DNA from: CAYMUR01 sp964393615
Lineage (GTDB): Bacteria > Planctomycetota > Planctomycetia > Pirellulales > Pirellulaceae
Direction of reading: 5' to 3'
Assembly (NCBI GenBank): GCA_964393615.1
Contig: CAYMUR010000055.1
Span: 1-35,278 of the forward strand
Length of the DNA: 35,278 nt
The translations under genes were made by a program, and so were the position numbers. Below, in pieces: positions 1 to 9,131 of this stretch (the first letter of the stretch is position 1; each line of letters starts with the position of its first letter). Under the pieces are notes generated by a model. That model searched no databases. It had not been told where the DNA came from and saw only the letters and a list, made by a program, of their open reading frames with translations.

Positions 1-210
1 CCTCTGGTCCTGAATATTCACGGAGCGAATGAACATAAGGGCAAACACCCGAAACGAGAACAGGGGACGTCTCAAAAACAGACCGAATTGATTCGATTAC
101 GACGTGAAATGAAAGACGCTGTTTCGAATGAAGAATATGAACGGGCTTCTGAGTTACGAGACGAAATCCAACGCATTGAAAAAGAAAAAACATCCCGTAG
201 TGATCCCTAG
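1..210 (+). CDS. mcsA: McsA-like UVR-motif protein, 3' end only
   Basis: The window opens inside this gene; the last 69 codons are present and end in TAG at 208-210. The C-terminus carries a UVR (UvrB/UvrC-type) coiled-coil motif, with the run LRREMKDAVSNEEYERASEL followed by RDEIQRIE. Ahead of it is a HxGKxPxR-like stretch (KGKHPKRE), as in McsA proteins just before their UVR tail. McsA is a zinc-binding activator of the arginine kinase McsB, whose gene begins 42 bases downstream on the same strand. The zinc-finger N-terminus lies outside the window, so the call rests on the UVR motif plus the mcsB neighbour. Another UVR-containing protein is possible but unlikely here. Confidence 0.8.
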   Translation, partial: PLVLNIHGANEHKGKHPKREQGTSQKQTELIRLRREMKDAVSNEEYERASELRDEIQRIEKEKTSRSDP

Positions 211-252
211 TATTCCTTGACGCACATTATCTTTTGAGACGGATATACAGCG

Positions 253-1332
253 GTGAAAATCGAAGATCTTACTGATTCCAATGGTGAATGGCTCAAAGGT
301 TCTGGACCCGAATCTGATATTGTCATTAGTAGTCGCATTCGTCTAGCACGAAACCTTGCCGACTATCCGTTTATACGTAAAGCTACCGACCATGATCGCT
401 TGGCAATCGAAGAAGCGATTCGTGCTCATGCAATCTCAGACAAAAAGCTCAAGGGAATCCTCTATCTGAATGTTGGTGAATTAGAGACTGTAGATCGACA
501 ATTCCTTGTGGAACGCCAACTAATCAGTCGTGAACACGCCGAAAGCGATGGCGCACGAAGCGTGGCAATCGATCTGGGGGAGACTTACAGTTTGATGATT
601 AACGAAGAGGACCATCTTCGAATTCAGGTCATGCATAGTGGGCTAGACCTTGAATCCGTCTGGAAAAAGATCAGCGACATTGATGACGTGGTAGAGTCTC
701 ATTTAACCTATGCATTTCATGAACGCCTGGGATACTTGACCGCCTGCCCCACCAACGTTGGTACCGGGATGCGGGTCAGTGTTATGCTTCATTTACCAGC
801 GTTAGTTATCACCCGACAAATTGAAAAAGTCTTTCGCAGCCTGCACAAAATTAGCCTGGCCGTAAGAGGTCTTTATGGTGAAGGCTCCCAGGCCATGGGA
901 GATTTCTATCAAATCAGCAACCAGATCACGCTTGGCCGCTCAGAAGTCGATTTAATTGGACAAGTCAGTGATGTCGTACCGGTGCTAATTGATTACGAAC
1001 GGCGTGCACGTGATTTCCTCATGAAAGAAAGCCAAAAAGACCTCAACGATCGTGTCAGCCGTGCTTTCGGTATCCTCTCTTCTGCCAAAACGATTAGTAG
1101 CGAGGAAACCATGCATCTTCTCTCCAGTGTCCGCATGGGGGTCAACCTTGGCCTGATCGACAACTTACAGATTCCGGATGTAAATAAACTCTTTATCCAT
1201 ACCCAGCCAGCCCATTTGCAAAAGTTACGTGGAACGGAACTGGATACGGCCGATCGCAACGTCGAACGGGCAACCTATCTGCGACGATACCTGGGAAATC
1301 TCGGCCACGGAGACAGTACCGAAGTGAACTGA
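253..1332 (+). CDS. mcsB: Protein-arginine kinase McsB
   Basis: McsB phosphorylates arginine side chains of proteins, in Firmicutes marking them for ClpCP and inactivating the CtsR repressor. The 359-residue product has the usual length and the ATP:guanido phosphotransferase fold. Visible motifs are SSRIRLARNL (nucleotide-binding arginines, about residue 26), NEEDHLRIQ (about 117), CPTNVGTGMR (catalytic cysteine loop, about 165) and RGLYGEGS (about 206). The start is GTG at 253 with only a weak purine run upstream, but the family N-terminus fits. It follows mcsA, forming the usual mcsAB pair. One oddity: the C-terminal phosphoarginine-sensing motif RDxxRA of Bacillus McsB reads RNVERA here (about residues 335-340), so the aspartate is asparagine. 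No CtsR or ClpC gene lies in the window. Confidence 0.95.
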   Translation: MKIEDLTDSNGEWLKGSGPESDIVISSRIRLARNLADYPFIRKATDHDRLAIEEAIRAHAISDKKLKGILYLNVGELETVDRQFLVERQLISREHAESDGARSVAIDLGETYSLMINEEDHLRIQVMHSGLDLESVWKKISDIDDVVESHLTYAFHERLGYLTACPTNVGTGMRVSVMLHLPALVITRQIEKVFRSLHKISLAVRGLYGEGSQAMGDFYQISNQITLGRSEVDLIGQVSDVVPVLIDYERRARDFLMKESQKDLNDRVSRAFGILSSAKTISSEETMHLLSSVRMGVNLGLIDNLQIPDVNKLFIHTQPAHLQKLRGTELDTADRNVERATYLRRYLGNLGHGDSTEVN

Positions 1333-1363
1333 GCCCACCCCATGGTGTACTGAGTCCACCCCA
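1328..1363 (+). repeat. Two-copy direct repeat over the mcsB stop codon
   Basis: The 15-base string ACTGAGYCCACCCCA occurs at 1328-1342 and 1349-1363 (period 21, one mismatch). The first copy contains the mcsB stop codon. It looks like a local tandem duplication; no terminator-like hairpin with a T-run is visible. Confidence 0.6.
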
Positions 1364-1928
1364 CTTGGCTGCAAAAAAGAAAACCATTCATCCAAAGCCA
1401 TTGCGCCCATTTTCATCGCAGCTCGAACGTGTTCCCACAGGACCTCCAGCGGAGACCGCCTCTGGAAAATTTCGTTTTCGACAGATCAAAATCCAGCAAT
1501 CCAAGGCTTCCCATGGAGGCCGTTAAAAACTGCACAGCTAGACAACACACAGCCCCGGCTTTGAAACGCTATCACGGCGATCCAACATAAAGATCACCGC
1601 ATTGGGTTTGCGAGCATAAGCTCTTCTGTCACCCATTAACAGATACCATTAAGCATGGCTTGAGCCATGTCACTCTGTGAAAGCACCGGGCTCCACACGT
1701 ACTTCAGCGACCAGGCCTCCGAAGATATTTTTGTATAAAGCTCACATCCAGCATTCTTTAAAAACATTTCTCATCCCACGGTAACGAAAGAACAATGCCC
1801 CTTCCCCTTTTCGAGCACCACACAACCGTTGCAATACGTCTTCCCTGCTGGCCAACATGAATTTCCATTTCAAATACCGGTTAACGCATGGCTGTCAGCC
1901 CAGCTTATTCAATGAAATCATATTTTGC
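1364..1928. other. Intergenic stretch without a recognisable gene
   Basis: About 565 bases between the convergent mcsB and coaD genes. The open frames crossing it are short, low in hydrophobic periodicity and show no family motif. No tRNA, clear terminator or promoter was seen. Confidence 0.5.
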
Positions 1929-2453
1929 TCACTCCTGGAATTCTCGGCTTGACATTTGTGGAATTCGCTTTCGCAGTTCCACAATTATCTCATGGGGAAC
2001 AAAGCGAGCTAATTTTTCATCGCTCGCCAAGGGCGTGATTTGTTTAATCAACGAACTGGAAACATGGGCAAACTCCTCGTCGGCCATCAAGAACACTGTT
2101 TCAATGTCAGGATCAAGATGGCGGTTCGCCATCATCATCGTGAATTCCGCAGCGATATCCGTCAAGGGACGAACTCCCCGGATCATCACTCTGGCACCAC
2201 ACTCTCTCACAAAATCCACTGCCAGTCCTGAGAAGGTTCTGACTTCCACCTGCGGATAAGGGCGTGTGACCTGTCGCACCAAATCGACACGTTCTTCGGG
2301 TGTAAACAAGGACGGTTTGTCAACATTCACACCGACACCAACAATCAGCTTGTCTAATAAACGACAACTACGGGCGATTACGCTGAGGTGTCCTAATGTG
2401 ATGGGATCGAACGACCCGGTGTACACAGCAATATGGGATTGGGAATCAGGCAT
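1929..2453 (-). CDS. coaD: Phosphopantetheine adenylyltransferase (CoaD)
   Basis: CoaD transfers AMP from ATP to 4'-phosphopantetheine, the fourth step of coenzyme A synthesis, in the cytoplasm. The roughly 174-residue protein begins with the nucleotidyltransferase signature YTGSFDPITLGH (TxGH-type ATP site) and ends with the family run VSSSLIKQI. MIRGVRPLTDIAAEF in the middle is the substrate-binding segment. The frame opens at a TTG (2459), but the ATG two codons later (2453) gives the normal N-terminus and is preferred; no strong Shine-Dalgarno is seen. It lies about 110 bases downstream of the class V aminotransferase on the same strand and may share its transcript. The second CoA-pathway gene of the window, coaE, is 16 kb away, so the two are not in one operon. 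Confidence 0.95.
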   Translation of the reverse strand: MPDSQSHIAVYTGSFDPITLGHLSVIARSCRLLDKLIVGVGVNVDKPSLFTPEERVDLVRQVTRPYPQVEVRTFSGLAVDFVRECGARVMIRGVRPLTDIAAEFTMMMANRHLDPDIETVFLMADEEFAHVSSSLIKQITPLASDEKLARFVPHEIIVELRKRIPQMSSREFQE

Positions 2454-2563
2454 ACGCAATTCTCACAAAAGGATTTTCAGGGGCTTGGAAACAAAGGTCC
2501 ACATCCTCAAATAGCCTGTTTAAAAGTACCTCTCCGGTACAACGTCAACCTCTACAAGTCTAT

Positions 2564-3739
2564 CTATATTTTCTGTCCACACAAAGCGGCCACCAGTCGA
2601 TCTACGTCCTGCTTGTTGTTGTAGGCATGGGGGCTAATACGTAACCGACCATCCCGACAGCTGAGAACTACTCCCGCCTGGAGGCAGGCCCGCCGAACGT
2701 CCCGGGGATCACGCCCGGGAAGCTCAAACGCAATGATTCCAGAACCGTGTGCCGGACACCGGTCACTCACAATGGTGGCCCCCAAATCAATCAACGCCTC
2801 ACAAGCTATTTCCCCCATGCGCAGAATTTGATCTGCGAGGACATACGACGAAGAGGACAGGCCAAATCGGACAAGCGTCTCCAAACTGGACGCCAGCCCC
2901 AGTAAACCAACGATGTTTGCAGAGCCACCTTCGTATCGGGCAGCTTCCTGGCGTAAGTCCAGACGAATGTCATGATAATCAAACCGTTGTCGCACACTGT
3001 TCCATCCCACACGCATCGGATTCAATAAATCAAGATGCTGTGATTTGACGTACAGTATGCCAGCACCTTCCGGACCTAAAAGCCATTTGTGGCCATCGGC
3101 TGCCGCAAAATCCACATCCGTGGCCCGGACGTCCAGTGGAAAGGCCCCCAACCCCTGAATTGCGTCCAGAAGGAACAAAGCTCCCTGGTCATGCGCAACC
3201 GTGGCCAATTCTGATACATCAATGCGATGTCCAGTTGCATAACCCACCCAGCTTACCGATACAATTCGCGTACGCTTGTCACAAGCAGCGGCCAAACGGT
3301 CCGCATTTACCGCAACGCCGGCGGGTTCGACGCGACGAGTCTCAACCCCCATGGATTGCAGATTGAGCCAGGGGTATAGATTGGATGGAAATTCATTTGA
3401 CATCGTCACGATGTTGTCGCCAGCTTTCCAAGGAAAACTTTCCGCAATCAGTCCAATCCCGGAAGTCGTATTTGAAACAAACGCAATTTCAGACGTTTTT
3501 GCTCCCAATAACGCGGCTGCCGTACCCCGTAGTTTCTCTACACGGCCCGTCCAATCAGACCACACGACGCTCCCCTGTTGAGCCGCTTGGCTGGCCCAAT
3601 CAATGGTCGTCTGCTGCGCTGCAAGGGTTAACGGAGCGACCGCCGCATGGTCAAAATAGGCCCAGCGTTCGGTCACGGGCATTTGCTGGCGAAATGCCGC
3701 CCAATGCGTTGGACCAGGATCGTCCCGAAAAGCGGTCAT
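2564..3739 (-). CDS. Class V aminotransferase-fold PLP enzyme
   Basis: A 391-residue fold-type I PLP enzyme of the class V aminotransferase family, the group holding cysteine desulfurases and isopenicillin N epimerase-like proteins. The likely PLP lysine is in DGHKWLLGPEGAG (near residue 220), preceded by the cofactor-binding LLDAIQGLGAFPLDV. An early SNTTSGI is the phosphate-binding loop. The C-terminus has LSCRDGRLRISPHAYN, the arginine-serine-histidine pattern of epimerase-like members. I do not see the RTGxxCA loop that carries the catalytic cysteine of SufS-type desulfurases, so a desulfurase function is doubtful. The ATG at 3739 gives a full-length N-terminus. Substrate unknown; coaD follows downstream without an obvious pathway link. 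Confidence 0.85.
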   Translation of the reverse strand: MTAFRDDPGPTHWAAFRQQMPVTERWAYFDHAAVAPLTLAAQQTTIDWASQAAQQGSVVWSDWTGRVEKLRGTAAALLGAKTSEIAFVSNTTSGIGLIAESFPWKAGDNIVTMSNEFPSNLYPWLNLQSMGVETRRVEPAGVAVNADRLAAACDKRTRIVSVSWVGYATGHRIDVSELATVAHDQGALFLLDAIQGLGAFPLDVRATDVDFAAADGHKWLLGPEGAGILYVKSQHLDLLNPMRVGWNSVRQRFDYHDIRLDLRQEAARYEGGSANIVGLLGLASSLETLVRFGLSSSSYVLADQILRMGEIACEALIDLGATIVSDRCPAHGSGIIAFELPGRDPRDVRRACLQAGVVLSCRDGRLRISPHAYNNKQDVDRLVAALCGQKI

Positions 3740-3937
3740 AGTGGTGTCTCGGTCGTTTCGATTTTAACGACTAGGGCCTCGGTTGGGGTTGCTATCCTCT
3801 CTTCACAAAGCAAAATGACACGGGATGACATCACGAGCCCTTGAACTATACTAGAACTACTGTGTATTGTTTGATCAACAGGTAATTACGTACCATAAAC
3901 GCCCCATTTAACACGTACACCGAGTTTGCTACCAAGG

Positions 3938-4138
3938 ATGCCTAAACTTTTTACTATCATAGGCATGTTCATTTCCTGCTTCATTCTTTTGGGTTTCGCG
4001 CTCGATTTGCTCGGACATTTCGTGCTACCCGCGATTGCCCCATTCCAAGGAGCAAGTATCCTCATGGACATTTCTTTTACTATTTGCGCGGGAGTCCTGG
4101 CTTATCTCAGCTGGTCGACTTACCAGGAAATCAAATGA
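3938..4138 (+). CDS. Small two-helix membrane protein, conserved type
   Basis: A 66-residue protein starting MPKLFTIIGM with two predicted membrane helices (about residues 5-25 and 42-60) and the ending LSWSTYQEIK. I recall similar short proteins in planctomycete genomes (small two-helix proteins ending in a SWSTxxE-like tail), but no function is known to me. The frame can also open at a TTG at 3926; ATG 3938 is chosen because it places the first helix at the N-terminus. A Shine-Dalgarno at the usual distance is not clear. It stands alone between the divergent PLP enzyme and a 500-base gap. Confidence 0.55.
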   Translation: MPKLFTIIGMFISCFILLGFALDLLGHFVLPAIAPFQGASILMDISFTICAGVLAYLSWSTYQEIK

Positions 4139-4642
4139 CAGCTTAGTGCCCCACGAAGCGTCCCACCAGCCTCTTCCCCTGTGCGAATCAATGCGGGGAC
4201 CCATTCAGGAACAGGGCATGCGACCACGGACGAGATTTTAACAAATCAGCCTCGACAGGGCACCACAAGCTCCAAATTTGGGACGAGGCATCTAATGATG
4301 CTACCGCTCACGTCAACAAAGTTTGAACTTTGGTAAACAGTCTTATCTCGTTGAATTGACCTGTTCACCAAGAAAGGCTCACCCGTTCATCGAAGAACTG
4401 GTGTTTTGCACAGCTCCTGTCCATGAGCAGCCAGAGGCCCCTCAGCGGCATGTGGAAAGTCAAAATCGGTCACAACCGCGTTCACCAACACACCGGAGCC
4501 CATTAAGCCTTACCGTTTTCTGCAATTTAGGACTGGATTGGATCCGAAGAAAAACGAAGAATACAGCAACCCACTGACTTGGTTCGCCCCTGCAATCTGG
4601 GCACGGATAACAGTCTTGGTCCCTTGGCAAAAGGAACAACAC
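4139..4642. other. Intergenic stretch without a recognisable gene
   Basis: About 500 bases ahead of the Tat-exported protein. Only short frames without motifs cross it. A good ribosome binding site (AAGGA, about 4631-4635) sits at its right edge and serves the next gene. No clear promoter was found. Confidence 0.45.
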
Positions 4643-5695
4643 ATGTCTTTCCAGCTTTCCCGCCGACAATGGCTGCAATGGGCCAGCCCGCTGACTGCAG
4701 TCACTGCTGTCCTGCCCCGGTATTCGTCTCGCCTTGCGGCAGCAAACTACGAACCAGCCTGGGAAAAATCGATCGAGCGAGGATTGCAATGGGTGGCCAA
4801 CACGCAATCACGCCTGGGGCACTGGACAGCTGGCAACTATCCGACAGCCATGAGCGCCTTGGCAGGAACAGCATTACTTTGCTCTGGCTCCACGACGACG
4901 CAGGGGCCCTACTCCAAGTACATTCGCCGCGCCGTAGACTACTTGACAAGCAAATCTCGAAAAAACGGGCTCATTGGAAATCCACTGCGTGACAATCGCT
5001 ACACGTACGGCCATGGCTTTGCAATGCTATTTCTTTCACAGGTCCTCGGCGAAGAAGAAGATATTGAACGTCGTCATGAATTGATCGACGTCCTCTCAAG
5101 AGCCGTTCAGTTCAGTGGGCAGGCACAAACCACTTCCGGAGGCTGGGGGTATGTGAGCGCCAAAGACGGCAGCAACTTTGACGAGGGGTCTACAACCATT
5201 ACGCAAGTGCAGGGATTACGAGGTTGTCGTAACGCGGGTATACCAGTCTCTGCAGACATCATCGAAAATGCCAAGAAATATATCTACCGCTGTAAAAACC
5301 CGGATGGTGGAATTTCCTACAGTTCGCGCAATCGTGGAACGTCACGCCCAGCCATTACTGCGGCCGCCCTAGCAACCTTATACAATGCCGGTGATTACGA
5401 TAGCCAACATGTACCAGATATGTTGTCCTACTGCAAAAAAACATTGTATCCAGTCACAGATCAAAGCCGTTCATTTGGACATTGGCACTACACTTACCTT
5501 TACTACTCACAGGTCGTCTACCGCCAAGGCGGAAATGAATGGGGCATTTTTCGCAACAAGCTGTATGACCGCATTGTCGGTGAACAACAAGCAAATGGTT
5601 CCTGGAATGGCAACATAGGCCCCATTTACGTAACGGCGATCAACTTGATGGTGCTACAACTTGACCGCGCGTACCTACCTGTTTTCCAACGCTAA
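4643..5695 (+). CDS. Tat-exported squalene-cyclase/prenyltransferase-repeat protein
   Basis: A 350-residue protein with a twin-arginine signal peptide: SRRQWLQ near residue 6, a moderately hydrophobic stretch, then RLAAANYE, with cleavage likely after the alanines. The mature part is built of alpha/alpha-barrel repeats of the prenyltransferase/squalene-oxidase type: ERGLQWVANTQSRLGHW, RRAVDYLTSKSRKNGLIG, the central GGWGYVSAKDG and a last QQANGSWNG, each with the glycine-tryptophan pattern of that fold. The catalytic DxDD motif of squalene-hopene cyclases is not seen, so it is probably a binding or structural protein rather than a cyclase. The ATG at 4643 is chosen because AAGGA lies 7-8 bases upstream and the Tat motif follows at once; the longer upstream frame has no support. 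Substrate unknown. Confidence 0.85.
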   Translation: MSFQLSRRQWLQWASPLTAVTAVLPRYSSRLAAANYEPAWEKSIERGLQWVANTQSRLGHWTAGNYPTAMSALAGTALLCSGSTTTQGPYSKYIRRAVDYLTSKSRKNGLIGNPLRDNRYTYGHGFAMLFLSQVLGEEEDIERRHELIDVLSRAVQFSGQAQTTSGGWGYVSAKDGSNFDEGSTTITQVQGLRGCRNAGIPVSADIIENAKKYIYRCKNPDGGISYSSRNRGTSRPAITAAALATLYNAGDYDSQHVPDMLSYCKKTLYPVTDQSRSFGHWHYTYLYYSQVVYRQGGNEWGIFRNKLYDRIVGEQQANGSWNGNIGPIYVTAINLMVLQLDRAYLPVFQR

Positions 5696-5708
5696 ATCTC
5701 CCGGAATC

Positions 5709-5729
5709 TCTGGAGCGTTGGGCTCCAGA
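5709..5729. terminator. Hairpin between convergent genes
   Basis: Perfect 8-bp inverted repeat TCTGGAGC / GCTCCAGA with a 5-base loop, 14 bases after the cyclase-like gene and about 50 bases beyond the cobA-hemD stop. It is symmetric and could end transcription from both sides, but no T-run follows on either strand, so intrinsic termination is uncertain. Confidence 0.45.
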
Positions 5730-5776
5730 CATCTGCTGCCAAGAGCGACCTGTGATCACGCACCGTCTGCAAAGAT

Positions 5777-7303
5777 TTAGCAGTCGGAACCCGACACAAT
5801 CGCCTGCACCAATCCATCCATCGTATAATCATTCGCTTCCGCCGCCGGCTCCAGGCCAAACTCACGTAGCGTCATACTAGTAACGGGACTCATGCTGCTA
5901 ATCTGTGTGTGTTGTAATGTCTCACCAAACATCGACACCAGACTCCGGGCAATCGCAGAGCTGGTTACCGTAATCCAGTCCACTGCACCTTCCGACAACA
6001 TGGCAGAAATATGCTCCTCCGGCTGCTCAACATCATGACTGTTGTAGACGACAACCTGAGTTACGTTTTCAGCCACTTCGCACAAACGATCAGCCAGCAC
6101 CTCACGACCACGGCTCGCCCGTAACAAAAGACAACGTTTACCGCGCACCGGGCCCTGTAGTGATTCGGCAAAAGACTCTGCACGATACTCATCGGGTAGC
6201 AGATCACAATTTAGATGGTACTTTTTTAATTCGGAAGCGGTCCCAGGACCAATCGCAGCCAGTTTCACCGTACCTAAAGACCTCAAGTCATGTCCCAGCT
6301 CAAAAAGCCGTTGTATAAAAAAACGGACTCCATTACTGCTGGAAAACACCAACCAGTCAAACTCATCCAACCGACTGATCACGTTATCAACGTCCTGCCA
6401 ACCATCGGGCGGTGTGATGTGGATTGCAGGCTGCACCAAAACATCGGCACCTAGTGATACAAGACGCCGCCGCAATGAATCTACCTGGCCATGAGGACGT
6501 GTAACCAGAATTCGCTTTCCAAACAGGGGCCGTTTCTCAAACCATGACAATGCTTCCGTCAAGCCAGCGACGGGTCCAATGATCACAATGATGGGGGGCC
6601 GCAATTTTTGGGGAACGCTAAGCGAATCAACCAATTCGCTCAACCGGCAACGTATGACAGTCTGATCTGACCAACTGCAGCGGCGAATTATAGCCACGGG
6701 TGTATCGGGAGATTTGCCTGCCGCAATCAACTGGGAAGTCCAGGAAGGTGCGGTCGTAACTCCCATGTACATCACAAGCGTCCCTGGAAACTGGGCCAAA
6801 GCATTATAGTCGATTCTTGAAGAATCTTTCCCCTCTTCTTCATGCCCCGTTACCAAGGCAACGGCCGACGCCAGATCTCGATGAGTGATGGGAATACCAG
6901 CATAACTACTGGCCGCCAATGCAGCTGTAATCCCAGGTACTACCTCAAACGCGATTTCGGCATCAAGCAGCGATTCTATTTCCTCAGCACCCCGTGAAAA
7001 AACAGCCGGATCTCCTCCCTTAAGTCGAACCGCAGTCTGACCGGCCTTGGCTACCGCAATCAAATGCTCATGGATCTCATCCTGGCTCCAAATTCGACCT
7101 TCGCCGTGTTTTCCCAAGCAAATCCGTTCCACATGGGGGGGGGCGTGTTCCAGGATTTCAGGATTCACCAAGTAGTCGTACAATACAACGTCGGCGTCGC
7201 GTAAACATGCCACGCCGCGCAGTGTGATCAGTCCAGGGTCCCCTGGTCCTGCCCCCACTAAATACACCTTGCCTGTTGGCAGGCATGCTGGACGTTTTGT
7301 CAT
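5777..7303 (-). CDS. cobA-hemD: Fused uroporphyrinogen-III C-methyltransferase / uroporphyrinogen-III synthase
   Basis: A bifunctional tetrapyrrole enzyme of about 508 residues. The first 250 residues are a SUMT (CobA) methyltransferase, which makes precorrin-2 with SAM: KVYLVGAGPGDPGLITLRG at the start, RLKGGDPAVFSRGAEE near residue 95 and VVPGITAALAASSYAGIPIT near 125. From about residue 265 a HemD domain begins (KRILVTRPHGQ) and runs to the C-terminus with LVFSSSNGVRFF and the late WITVTSSAIA. HemD closes hydroxymethylbilane to uroporphyrinogen III, so the fusion makes and then methylates the same intermediate, leading to siroheme or cobalamin. ATG 7303 is preferred over the GTG at 7339 because the family N-terminus starts here. 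No other haem gene lies close by. A fused CobA-HemD is also known in some Gram-positive bacteria. Confidence 0.93.
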   Translation of the reverse strand: MTKRPACLPTGKVYLVGAGPGDPGLITLRGVACLRDADVVLYDYLVNPEILEHAPPHVERICLGKHGEGRIWSQDEIHEHLIAVAKAGQTAVRLKGGDPAVFSRGAEEIESLLDAEIAFEVVPGITAALAASSYAGIPITHRDLASAVALVTGHEEEGKDSSRIDYNALAQFPGTLVMYMGVTTAPSWTSQLIAAGKSPDTPVAIIRRCSWSDQTVIRCRLSELVDSLSVPQKLRPPIIVIIGPVAGLTEALSWFEKRPLFGKRILVTRPHGQVDSLRRRLVSLGADVLVQPAIHITPPDGWQDVDNVISRLDEFDWLVFSSSNGVRFFIQRLFELGHDLRSLGTVKLAAIGPGTASELKKYHLNCDLLPDEYRAESFAESLQGPVRGKRCLLLRASRGREVLADRLCEVAENVTQVVVYNSHDVEQPEEHISAMLSEGAVDWITVTSSAIARSLVSMFGETLQHTQISSMSPVTSMTLREFGLEPAAEANDYTMDGLVQAIVSGSDC

Positions 7304-7465
7304 CGACGCAGTACCCCAAAGTAGTATTGGCCTATCCACCTACACACAATTAGAATTCAAATCATCTTCAAAGGCGAGTGGGAAATACCAAATAGGCTGT
7401 GGAAAATGGCACAAGTGGTTACAAGCCTTGAGCGACAAGTGACTCCATAGAAAGCCCAGTTACCC

Positions 7466-8893
7466 GTGACGACCAATACCCCCAATTCCAACGATACGGA
7501 TGGCCCTTCCGCACCACCTATATCCGCAGCACTGCGGGGCAGATTACAAAAATGTTATGAACACGGTACGAATCTGATGCAGCAAGAAAAGTACGACTTT
7601 GACTATGCGAATACCTTGTTCACCGAATGTGTTGCCCGGGATCCTGGAAATTTAATCTACGTTGAGGTTTTTCTAGACAATCTACAGCGAAAGTACAAAA
7701 ACAACAAAAAAGGATCCAAGCTATTGCGATTTGGAAGCAGTAAAGGCACCTTCAAAAAGCTGGCAACCAAGGGAGATTGGATGGGTGTGATCGCTGCCGG
7801 ACTGGATGAGTTGAAGAGAAATCCTTGGGATGTACCAACTTTGCGCGCATTGGCCGAAGCATGTGAAAGGTTGCGACTGAACGAAGTCGAACTGCGATTT
7901 CTCAAAAATGCCTTAGATGCAAACCCCCAAGCTCCTGAAGTTAACCGACACTGTGCTCGATCACTCGGACGTATGGGACAGTATGACATGGCAATTGCCT
8001 GCTGGCATCGAGTCGAAGAAGGAAAACGAGGTGATCGTGAGGCAGCACAGATGATTTCCGAACTGACACTTGAAAAGAACCGAGCCAGTGCCGGCTTTGG
8101 CGAAACCGTTGACATGCCAACCAGTCCCGTTTCCCCGAAAAACGAACCTGCTTCTTCGATGCAAGAAAAAACAGTCGAAACACCTCAAAAAATCGAATTA
8201 ACCATTCCACAAAAATTGGAACAGGCTATTCGAGATGACCCTACCATCGTAGAAAACTATATTGAACTTGCCAGACTATTGACTGCGAATGACCGGCACA
8301 GTGAAGCGGAAACCGTGTTGCAACGTGGCCTTTCCGCCTCCGGAGGTGACATCACGCTGCGCGAGTCACTCGAAGATGTGGAAATTCAGCGGACACGCAC
8401 ACAGTTGGATATCGCCAAAAAGCGTGCTGCCTCTGGCTCTTCGACCGACCAACAGGATCTAGCCCAAGCGATGGAAGCTGAACTGTTGCAGCGAGAACTT
8501 GAAATCTACTACGCCAGGTCAGAACGTTATCCCGAAGACAACCGCCTCAAGTATGGACTTGGCGTTCGACTCAAGCGGATTGGCAAGCTGGACCAGGCCA
8601 TCGAAACACTCACTCAAGCTACAAGTGACCCGCAAATTTCCGCAGCAGCAAAGTTGGAACTGGGGATTTGCCTACAACAGCAAAAGAATTATGACAAGGC
8701 CATGCAAGCCTACCGAGAAGCGATTGCCGATCCAACCGAGCTACCACTCGAAGTCAAGAAAAAGGCCTTTTATCTGGCGGGTCGATTGGCCATTGGTTTG
8801 AAAGACCTGGAAAACGGGCGAAAATATTTGGAAAAAGTCTACGAAATCGATCCTGATTATCGAGATGCCGGCTTATTGCTACAAAATCTATAA
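7466..8893 (+). CDS. Tetratricopeptide-repeat protein
   Basis: A 475-residue protein starting at GTG 7466. The N-terminus is low-complexity (TNTPNSNDTDGPSAPP). After that come TPR-like helical pairs in two blocks, about residues 30-190 and 245-475, for example RLNEVELRFLKNALDANPQA, YDMAIACWHRV, HSEAETVLQRGL, KLDQAIETLTQAT and NYDKAMQAYREAIADP. A serine/proline/glutamate-rich linker lies at about 205-245. There is no signal peptide or membrane helix, so it is likely a cytoplasmic scaffold. It is divergent from cobA-hemD and upstream of rpsT, but the 238-base gap with repeats argues against tight coupling to rpsT. Specific partner unknown. Confidence 0.8.
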   Translation: MTTNTPNSNDTDGPSAPPISAALRGRLQKCYEHGTNLMQQEKYDFDYANTLFTECVARDPGNLIYVEVFLDNLQRKYKNNKKGSKLLRFGSSKGTFKKLATKGDWMGVIAAGLDELKRNPWDVPTLRALAEACERLRLNEVELRFLKNALDANPQAPEVNRHCARSLGRMGQYDMAIACWHRVEEGKRGDREAAQMISELTLEKNRASAGFGETVDMPTSPVSPKNEPASSMQEKTVETPQKIELTIPQKLEQAIRDDPTIVENYIELARLLTANDRHSEAETVLQRGLSASGGDITLRESLEDVEIQRTRTQLDIAKKRAASGSSTDQQDLAQAMEAELLQRELEIYYARSERYPEDNRLKYGLGVRLKRIGKLDQAIETLTQATSDPQISAAAKLELGICLQQQKNYDKAMQAYREAIADPTELPLEVKKKAFYLAGRLAIGLKDLENGRKYLEKVYEIDPDYRDAGLLLQNL

Positions 8894-9004
8894 ACCCCTG
8901 TATGGACAAGGAACGAAAAATCAGTCATAACAAGGCATTATCCAGAATAAAATTCCACCCTGAAAATTTCTCCGAGGGGGGAAAAGTATCAGGCTGGGAC
9001 GCGT

Positions 9005-9043
9005 GGCCAAAAGAATCGGCCAAAAGAATCGGCCAAAAGAATC
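9005..9043 (+). repeat. Three-copy 13-bp tandem repeat
   Basis: GGCCAAAAGAATC occurs three times head to tail at 9005-9017, 9018-9030 and 9031-9043 without mismatch, in the gap upstream of rpsT. It is 20 bases ahead of a second, different tandem array. Confidence 0.9.
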
Positions 9044-9062
9044 GACTGTTAAGTTTTTCCCG

Positions 9063-9130
9063 CTTGCTCCCTGCTAAACCTTGCTCCCTGCTAAACCTTG
9101 CTCCCTGGTAAACCTTGCTCCCTGGTAAAC
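9063..9130 (+). repeat. Four-copy 17-bp tandem repeat abutting the rpsT start
   Basis: CTTGCTCCCTGSTAAAC is repeated four times head to tail (9063-9079, 9080-9096, 9097-9113, 9114-9130). The first two copies have C and the last two G at the variable position. Only one base separates the array from the rpsT ATG at 9132, so the last copy occupies the place of the ribosome binding site; it holds no AGGAGG-like sequence. Confidence 0.95.
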
Positions 9131-9131
9131 T

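Noticed and set aside
1888..2259. 123-codon plus-strand frame
   Set aside because: Antisense shadow of coaD.
2564..3739. Cysteine desulfurase (SufS/IscS) annotation
   Set aside because: The catalytic-cysteine loop is not seen; kept as class V PLP enzyme.
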